Shown here: piece by piece, positions 58,628 to 64,000 of the stretch
How positions within the stretch are numbered: the first letter of the stretch is position 1
How the letters are laid out: each line of letters opens with the position of its first letter
From: JAWXBR01 sp034440235
GTDB taxonomy: Bacteria > Bacteroidota > Ignavibacteria > Kapaibacteriales > Kapaibacteriaceae
Direction: 5' to 3'
DNA: 64,000 bases
Assembly: GCA_034440235.1 (NCBI GenBank)
Contig: JAWXBR010000041.1
Coordinates: forward strand, 62,001 to 126,000
The notes under the pieces: generated by a model
Seen by the model: only the letters and a program-made list of their open reading frames with translations
Told to the model about the DNA's origin: nothing
The model's database searches: none
Program-made: the position numbers and the translations under genes

Positions 58628-59983
58628 ATGAAAACATCTATTACCTATGTGATTGTCTTGCTTTCTGTGATTTTCGCAGGGTGCAGCAATGACGAAGGAA
58701 CTGGTCCGGAAAAGAAACCAGCCCGCATTCGCCTTCTACATTTTGGATATGACGTCGGACCGCTCGACCAAAAGGTGAACGGCAGTGTGACAGCTTCGGG
58801 CGTCACCTATGGTAATAGCAGTGGATACAAAGACTGCGTTGCTGGACAAGACACAGTCACAACACACTTTACCGGAAATCCACTTGCTCGAATTAGTTCT
58901 CTGGAAACTCTTGCTGAAGGAAACGATTATACAGCGTATGCAATGCCGCCACTTGCTGCAATGAGTGTGTCACTGACCAACGATGCAAGAAACGTCCCGC
59001 CTGGTAAGGCTCGCATAAAACTCGTAAATGCTGCATCCGCTACCCTACCTGCCGACGATATAGGTCAAGTTGCACTTCGAATTACGGGTGCGTCTGGTCT
59101 TCTGCTCGGGCCAATTGGATCGACAGGTGTTACGGGTTACGTCGAAGTTGCCTCGGGAAAATTTGCCTTTACCCTCGAACGCCCTGCGTTTCCGACATGG
59201 TTTATCGATCTCGACACAACCACACTTGCAAGCAGTGGTGTTTACACACTCATTGTACATGGCACGCTAAGCGATGCTGATGCCTATCCGTTGAAGTACA
59301 CACTGTATGCAGACAACGGACCCGGCGTAGACCATGTTGATTTGCAACAGGCCGCATCAACAGGCAAAATTCTGTTCGCACATGGTGTTTCTGGGGCCCC
59401 ACCAATTAACGTTGCCGTCGACGGCACAACGCAAACAGTTATCAACCTGACGTTTGGGAAAGCGTCGACATACACAACGCTAAGTGCGGGAGCGCACACG
59501 GCAACGATTAGCGCCAATGCAACACCAATTCTCACCAATTTTCCTATTACGATTGAGAACCGAAAGGCGCATACTGTTCTTGCTACCGGTACACTTGTAC
59601 CTGCCGACGTTGCTCCTTTAATTCTTGAGGACATCACAACACCCTTGTTTTCGTCGGCACTTATTCGATTTGTGCATGCAGCCCCTTCCACGCCAGACAT
59701 CGATGTGCGGGCAACCCTAATCACTGGTGGTAGTATTCCTCTTCAAGAAATGCAAGGTGTTGGCTACCGCGAAACCAGTATCTCGTTAACGACAGGGTTG
59801 GCATTCATTCCTGTATCGCCAACCGGAACCTACACGATGCGGTTTATGAAAGCTGGCACAGAGGACGAATTATTCTCGCAAACAGATTTAACGTTTTTGC
59901 CCGGTAAAATCTATACTCTTTGGGTAGGAGGCTCTGCCTCGACTTCAACCCTTAAGGCATATGTGATTACACACAACCCATGA
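58628..59983 (+). CDS. DUF4397 repeat lipoprotein inside the mutase operon
   Basis: The 451-residue protein has lipobox VIFAGCSND. Four repeats of the DUF4397 type follow: ARIRLLHFGYDVGPLDQKVNG, ARIKLVNAASATL, GKILFAHGVSGAPPINVAVDG and ALIRFVHAAPSTPDIDVRAT, each with a small beta-sandwich. These are cell-surface or periplasmic proteins of unknown role. It lies 45 nt after the GTPase half and its stop overlaps the ATG of the mutase half (ATGA), so its translation feeds the mutase's. A metabolic link to a cytoplasmic B12 enzyme is not obvious. Confidence 0.88.
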   Translation: MKTSITYVIVLLSVIFAGCSNDEGTGPEKKPARIRLLHFGYDVGPLDQKVNGSVTASGVTYGNSSGYKDCVAGQDTVTTHFTGNPLARISSLETLAEGNDYTAYAMPPLAAMSVSLTNDARNVPPGKARIKLVNAASATLPADDIGQVALRITGASGLLLGPIGSTGVTGYVEVASGKFAFTLERPAFPTWFIDLDTTTLASSGVYTLIVHGTLSDADAYPLKYTLYADNGPGVDHVDLQQAASTGKILFAHGVSGAPPINVAVDGTTQTVINLTFGKASTYTTLSAGAHTATISANATPILTNFPITIENRKAHTVLATGTLVPADVAPLILEDITTPLFSSALIRFVHAAPSTPDIDVRATLITGGSIPLQEMQGVGYRETSISLTTGLAFIPVSPTGTYTMRFMKAGTEDELFSQTDLTFLPGKIYTLWVGGSASTSTLKAYVITHNP

Positions 59984-61953
59984 TTACCAAGCAGCGCACC
60001 GAACTCGAAGACGTCGGCAAGAAACTAGAAGCACAACTCCTTCCTGAAGTTCGCGCTCTTATCGAGTCGTGGGAAAAACGTAAAACGGCATATGAAAGCG
60101 CCGAGTTTGTGTACAAGGTACGTGGCAAGGAAATCCGTGTCGAGAACTACACGCAGTCGTTATCGCACACACGTGTACCCAAGATTGCCGTGCCTCGATT
60201 CAAAGACTGGGGCGAGATTGTTCGATGGTGTATGCAGGAGAATTTTCCTGGCGAATACCCTTATACGTCGGGGGTGTTTCCATTCAAACGGATGAATGAA
60301 GATCCTGCTCGCATGTTTGCCGGCGAAGGCGGTCCGGAGCGGACTAATAAGCGTTTCCACTATCTGTCGCGCGGACTTGCTGCTGTACGTTTGTCCACGG
60401 CGTTCGATAGTGTTACGCTGTATGGCGAGGACCCCGATACACGTCCGGATATCTATGGCAAAATTGGAAACTCAGGTGTTAGTATCGCAACGTTAGACGA
60501 TGCAAAAAAGCTGTACTCCGGTTTTGATTTGTGTGCACCGACCACGTCTGTTTCGATGACGATAAACGGTCCGGCTCCTATGATACTTGCCTATTTTATA
60601 AATGCGGCAATCGACCAAGAGTGCGAGAAATACATTCACTCGAACAGCATGGTTGCAGATGTGCAAAAGCGTATCGATGGCATCTATGCACAGAAGAATG
60701 TACCACGTCCGACGTACAGGCACGGTGATGGTGGAACAGATCTACCTGATGGAAACAACGGACTCGGCCTATTGTTACTAGGCGTTACAGGTGATCAGGT
60801 TTTACCGGCAGAAATCTATGAGCAGTGTAAGGTGCGTGCATTGCAGAGTGTACGTGGAACAGTGCAGGCCGATATTCTAAAGGAAGACCAGGCACAGAAT
60901 ACGTGCATCTTCTCGACAGAATTTGCGCTTCGAATGATGGGAGACGTACAGCAATCGTTCATAGACCGCAAGGTTCGCAACTTCTATTCTGTATCAATCT
61001 CTGGTTACCACATTGCCGAAGCAGGTGCAAATCCTGTAACGCAATTGGCGTTCACACTTGCTAACGGATTTACATACGTCGAATACTATCTCTCGCGAGG
61101 GATGAACATCGACGACTTTGCACCTAACCTTTCGTTTTTCTTCTCAAATGGCCTTGATCCCGAGTACAGCGTAATAGGTCGTGTAGCTCGACGCATTTGG
61201 GCGAAAGCCATGCGCAACAAGTATGGTGGCAACGAGCGATCTCAGATGCTGAAGTATCACATTCAGACTTCGGGTAGGTCGCTACATGCTCAAGAGATCG
61301 ATTTCAACGACATACGAACAACACTCCAGGCATTGTATGCCATCTTCGACAACTGTAATTCGTTGCACACGAACGCCTACGACGAGGCTATTACAACGCC
61401 GACAGAAGACAGTGTACGACGAGCGCTTGCAATACAACTGATTATCAATAGAGAGTTCGGACTCTCGAAGAATGAGAATCCACTTCAGGGGTCTTTCATT
61501 ATCGAGGAGTTAACAGATCTTGTCGAAGAAGCCGTGTACACCGAATTCCGACGCATTAGTGATCGGGGTGGGGCATTGGGAGCGATGGAAACAATGTACC
61601 AGCGAAACAAGATTCAGGAAGAGTCGCTGTATTACGAGACTCTAAAACACAGTGGGCAGCATCCGATTATTGGAGTGAATACGTTTTTGTCGGATAAAGG
61701 CTCTCCGACAATAATTCCTTCTGAGGTAATAAGGTCTACCGAGGAAGAGCGGCAGCAACAGATTGACAACAGGGATGCGTTTCAGACTCGTAACAGAAAC
61801 GAGGCCCCAGCGGCTATGAAGGCACTTCAAGCCACTGCGATACATAACCAAAACATCTTTGAGGGACTCTTAGAGGCATCGAAAATCTGTTCGTTGGGGC
61901 AGCTTACACACGCCCTCTATGAAGTCGGTGGCCAATATCGTCGGAACATGTAA
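59980..61953 (+). CDS. icmF: IcmF C-terminal half: isobutyryl-CoA mutase-type catalytic subunit
   Basis: The 657-residue protein covers the linker helix and whole mutase TIM barrel of IcmF: VRGKEIRVENYTQSLSHTRVPKIAVPRF, EYPYTSGVFPFKR, GEGGPERTNKRFHYL, TVQADILKEDQAQNTCIFSTEF, SISGYHIAEAGANP (active-site His) and ERSQMLKYHIQTSGRSLHAQEIDFNDIRTTLQAL. At the two positions that set substrate choice it has Phe100 and Gln306, where methylmalonyl-CoA mutase has Tyr and Arg. This is the isobutyryl/butyryl-CoA (or related acyl-CoA) pattern. It lacks a B12 domain, so it must use the one at 57158-58582. ATGA-coupled to the DUF4397 gene. Confidence 0.93.
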   Translation: MITKQRTELEDVGKKLEAQLLPEVRALIESWEKRKTAYESAEFVYKVRGKEIRVENYTQSLSHTRVPKIAVPRFKDWGEIVRWCMQENFPGEYPYTSGVFPFKRMNEDPARMFAGEGGPERTNKRFHYLSRGLAAVRLSTAFDSVTLYGEDPDTRPDIYGKIGNSGVSIATLDDAKKLYSGFDLCAPTTSVSMTINGPAPMILAYFINAAIDQECEKYIHSNSMVADVQKRIDGIYAQKNVPRPTYRHGDGGTDLPDGNNGLGLLLLGVTGDQVLPAEIYEQCKVRALQSVRGTVQADILKEDQAQNTCIFSTEFALRMMGDVQQSFIDRKVRNFYSVSISGYHIAEAGANPVTQLAFTLANGFTYVEYYLSRGMNIDDFAPNLSFFFSNGLDPEYSVIGRVARRIWAKAMRNKYGGNERSQMLKYHIQTSGRSLHAQEIDFNDIRTTLQALYAIFDNCNSLHTNAYDEAITTPTEDSVRRALAIQLIINREFGLSKNENPLQGSFIIEELTDLVEEAVYTEFRRISDRGGALGAMETMYQRNKIQEESLYYETLKHSGQHPIIGVNTFLSDKGSPTIIPSEVIRSTEEERQQQIDNRDAFQTRNRNEAPAAMKALQATAIHNQNIFEGLLEASKICSLGQLTHALYEVGGQYRRNM

Positions 61954-62052
61954 ATGGGCGAATGGTAGGTTGGTCTCCCAACGTTGATGTCCTGATCATA
62001 AGGCAATGTCCAAACGACGGTGCAGAGTTCTCTCAACTCAATTCCCGGTGCT

Positions 62053-62823
62053 ATGAAGATCCCCTCTGAATACTCAGTTCTCCTGCCAATGCAGCGTGGC
62101 GCAAAGGGCAAGGACGTACAGCTAGTTCAGGAATGGCTATCTCTTAATGGGGTCCAGCTCCGTGCTGATGGCGATTACGGCCCGGCCACAGAAGCGTCGG
62201 TTCGGAAGTTTCAAACGAAGGCAAAACTGCAGCCAACCGGCGTCGTAGACGAGTATACAATGCGTGCCCTCATAGCCCCTTTAAATAGGGCCTGCAAGCC
62301 CCTTACCACCACTGCCGAAACATATAGTCAGCGCGTCGTTGCCGCTGCGCGTAACCATCTTCGTGAACATCCGCGAGAAGTAGGTGGACAGAATAAGGGT
62401 CCGTGGGTCCGCCTGTACACTCACGGCAAAGAAGGTTCAGCATACCCATGGTGTGCTGCGTTCGTTACCTACTTGATGCATCAGGCTGCTGAATCGATGA
62501 AGAATCCGGCGATGCCAATCAAGGGCTCGCTGTCTTGTGACGAGCTGGCAAAGCAAGCAGTTACAGCCGAACGTTTTGTTTCGGAAGACGAGTTGCGCTC
62601 AGGCGAACGGAGTCGCACAGAGCTGGTGCCGGGCACGATATTCCTGGTTCGAAACAAGACGAATGCAAAAGACTGGATGCATACTGGACTTGTCACTGGT
62701 GTAATGAACGACTACTTCGAAACGATTGAAGGCAATACGAACGATGACGGCGACCGCGAAGGCTATGAAGTATGCCGTCGACTGCGTGGATTTGGCCACA
62801 TGGATTTTATCCTGTTAGGATGA
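62053..62823 (+). CDS. Peptidoglycan-binding CHAP-type amidase
   Basis: ATG 62053 is preferred over GTG 62020; 256 residues. Residues about 10-75 are a PG_binding_1 domain (LPMQRGAKGKDVQLVQEWLSLNGVQLRADGDYGPATEASVRKFQ). Residues about 90-256 are a CHAP/NlpC-like domain with the Cys in YPWCAAFVTYL, His in DWMHTGLV and Glu in TIEGNTND. It is a likely cell-wall hydrolase, but no clear signal peptide is visible, which is odd. Its stop overlaps the next gene's ATG. The run AGCCCCTTTAAA...AAGCCCCTT (62273-62305) is a reverse-strand G-rich dyad. Confidence 0.85.
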   Translation: MKIPSEYSVLLPMQRGAKGKDVQLVQEWLSLNGVQLRADGDYGPATEASVRKFQTKAKLQPTGVVDEYTMRALIAPLNRACKPLTTTAETYSQRVVAAARNHLREHPREVGGQNKGPWVRLYTHGKEGSAYPWCAAFVTYLMHQAAESMKNPAMPIKGSLSCDELAKQAVTAERFVSEDELRSGERSRTELVPGTIFLVRNKTNAKDWMHTGLVTGVMNDYFETIEGNTNDDGDREGYEVCRRLRGFGHMDFILLG

Positions 62824-63788
62824 GCGCTGTGCCGAATGGCGGTCTTGTGAGCTTGGACGATGTCCGCAGAGCCGCCGAGACAATTCGTCCGTATATCCAT
62901 TCTACACCCGTTCTTACCTCGACCTATTTCAACTCGCGCTTCTCCGCCGACATCTTTTTCAAGTGTGAAAACTTCCAAAAGGTAGGAGCATTTAAAGCCC
63001 GAGGTGCATGTAATGCTGTCTTTACCCTCGACGAGCCTACAGCTCAACGAGGTGTTGCCACACACTCTTCGGGAAATCATGCCCAGGCTGTGGCGTATGC
63101 CGCCAGGCTCCGCGGTATTGCCGCGTACATCGTTATGCCCACAAGTGCACCAGATGTGAAACGCAACGCCGTGCGCGATTACGGAGCAGCGATTATCGAT
63201 TGCGACCCGACAATGGCGTCTAGAGAACAGACCCTTCTCGACGTAATCGATCGCACTGGCGCACACGCAATCCCACCGTATAACGACAAACGAGTAATTG
63301 CGGGTCAGGGCACTGCTGCATTGGAGCTTATCAATGAAGTCCCCGACCTTGACATGATCATGACACCGGTAGGGGGCGGCGGCTTGATGAGTGGAACAGC
63401 CGTCGCCGCAAGGGGGCTGAGGCCCCAAATGGAAATTATTGGCGTTGAACCAGAAATTGCCGACGATGCCCGACGATCTCTTATCGTGGGTAACATTCTG
63501 CCCTCTGGTGACCCCATGACGGTGGCAGACGGACTCCGCGGTATGCTTGGCGAGATTACCTTCAGGCATCTAGTAGAACACCGCGTGCAAATACGCACTG
63601 CTGGCGAAGTATCCATTAAAGCCGCAGTGGGACTTGTTCTAGAGCGCATGAAGATCGTGGTCGAACCAAGCGCAGTCGTTACCATAGCAGCATTGATTGA
63701 GGAGCCTTCGTTCGTTCTCGGAAAACGCATTGGTATTATCGTGACAGGGGGCAACCTGGACGTGGGACCATTATGGATCGGGTCATAA
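62820..63788 (+). CDS. Threonine/serine dehydratase or serine racemase-like PLP enzyme
   Basis: ATG 62820 overlaps the upstream TGA (ATGA); the longer frame lies inside that gene. The 322 residues form a fold-type II PLP enzyme: FKCENFQKVGAFKARGA (PLP Lys), THSSGNHAQAVAYAARL, MPTSAPDVKRNAV, IPPYNDKRVIAGQGTAALE, TPVGGGGLMSG (phosphate loop), VEPSAVV. There is no C-terminal ACT-like regulatory domain, so it is the catabolic dehydratase or serine/threonine racemase kind; which of these cannot be told. The next gene begins 16 nt before its stop. Confidence 0.88.
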   Translation: MSAVPNGGLVSLDDVRRAAETIRPYIHSTPVLTSTYFNSRFSADIFFKCENFQKVGAFKARGACNAVFTLDEPTAQRGVATHSSGNHAQAVAYAARLRGIAAYIVMPTSAPDVKRNAVRDYGAAIIDCDPTMASREQTLLDVIDRTGAHAIPPYNDKRVIAGQGTAALELINEVPDLDMIMTPVGGGGLMSGTAVAARGLRPQMEIIGVEPEIADDARRSLIVGNILPSGDPMTVADGLRGMLGEITFRHLVEHRVQIRTAGEVSIKAAVGLVLERMKIVVEPSAVVTIAALIEEPSFVLGKRIGIIVTGGNLDVGPLWIGS

Positions 63789-64000
63789 TTCTTACGGGTA
63801 GCTCTGGCGGCATTGGGTTGGAGCTGATGAAACTTACACACGAAAAGGGTGTGCGAGTAATGGCTACGGCCCTTCCGGACTCAGTGCATTTGATTACCGA
63901 GGCAGGTTTCCGTGAGTCCGATAAACTAATGATTCGTCCGCTCGACCTTCGCGACCACGCGAACATCGACCGAGTAGTGAAAGAGACGTTAATGTGCTGG
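63773..64000 (+). CDS. Short-chain dehydrogenase/reductase, 3' part beyond the window
   Basis: ATG 63773 opens a frame that runs off the right edge, 76 residues visible. MDRVILTGSSGGIGLELMK has the TGxxxGIG nucleotide loop of classical SDRs, and IRPLDLRDHANIDRVV matches the D-L-R/T adenine-binding turn. It overlaps the end of the dehydratase by 16 nt, so it is in the same operon. The substrate is unknown. Confidence 0.85.
   Translation, partial: MDRVIILTGSSGGIGLELMKLTHEKGVRVMATALPDSVHLITEAGFRESDKLMIRPLDLRDHANIDRVVKETLMCW

Noticed and set aside
58583..59979. Split icmF caused by frameshift or assembly error
   Set aside because: A complete lipoprotein gene with its own start, stop and overlap with the mutase ATG lies between; a simple error would not create this.
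3155..63420. G-rich dyads as KOPS-like polar sequences
   Set aside because: A hand tally shows both orientations on each side of the candidate origin, with no strong polarity. A genome-wide count is needed before this is considered again.
62763..63569. Long reverse-strand frame of 268 codons
   Set aside because: It lies antisense to the dehydratase gene, has His/Cys/Arg-rich low-sense composition and no family likeness; a shadow frame. The same applies to 5782-6450, 31339-31926, 5421-5891 and 9333-9875.
1..64000. tRNA, rRNA, insertion sequences, prophage or transposase genes
   Set aside because: No TFC-arm-like sequence in a cloverleaf context, no rRNA-like stretch and no transposase or integrase protein was seen.

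Overview
The window is about 64 kb of a moderate-GC bacterial chromosome. Several secreted proteins end in a type IX secretion (T9SS) type A sorting domain. TonB-dependent and Omp85 outer membrane proteins, a BshB1 bacillithiol enzyme, CoaX, a DUF2795 protein and scarce Shine-Dalgarno sequences are also present. Together these point to the Bacteroidota/Chlorobiota (FCB) group, possibly a Kapabacteria- or Ignavibacteria-like lineage. That placement is inference from gene content. No tRNA, rRNA, CRISPR array, insertion sequence or prophage was recognised.

Layout. 1-4.8 kb: an outer membrane protein cut by the left edge, an NTF2-like protein, an RmlD-like reductase, homocysteine methyltransferase and ComM. 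4.9-8.2 kb: a housekeeping run rnhA-dut-rpiB-bshB1-rsmH. 8.2-9.8 kb: a reverse-strand island (copper storage protein, YncE-like propeller lipoprotein, possible micro-protein) where ftsL-ftsI-murE would be expected. 9.9-13.9 kb: murF-mraY and a GT-B-like glycosyltransferase. 13.9-23.8 kb: TonB receptor, BNR propeller protein, an arylsulfotransferase-like T9SS protein and an Ig-like T9SS protein. 23.9-29 kb: ispD, DUF2795 protein, Omp85 protein, coaX, birA. 29-37.6 kb: mnmE, GNAT, two abutting parS-like sites, mnmG, a second arylsulfotransferase-like protein, serS, then 481 bp between convergent genes with DnaA-box-like words and a large inverted repeat. 37.6-50.6 kb: dps, M42 and M16 peptidases, aminotransferase, NYN/cold-shock protein, an envelope lipoprotein operon, a Tat-exported metallo-hydrolase, rarA, L,D-transpeptidase, glutaminyl cyclase and a PPP phosphatase. 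50.7-57 kb: three secreted proteins and a beta-CASP RNA nuclease. 57.1-64 kb: a split IcmF-type acyl-CoA mutase with a lipoprotein gene between its halves, a peptidoglycan amidase, a threonine-dehydratase-like enzyme and a truncated SDR gene.

Three things stand out. (1) The normally fused isobutyryl-CoA mutase IcmF is encoded as two proteins separated by a DUF4397 lipoprotein gene that is translationally coupled to the second half. (2) A G-rich word, AAGGGGCT, usually as two direct copies 10-16 nt apart, is scattered over genes and spacers on both strands and in different reading frames; one 23-bp version is identical in dut and mnmG. (3) Short tandem duplications (16-46 bp offset) cluster at gene ends, several of them spanning stop codons. 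The tandem parS sites suggest that the region lies near the replication origin.
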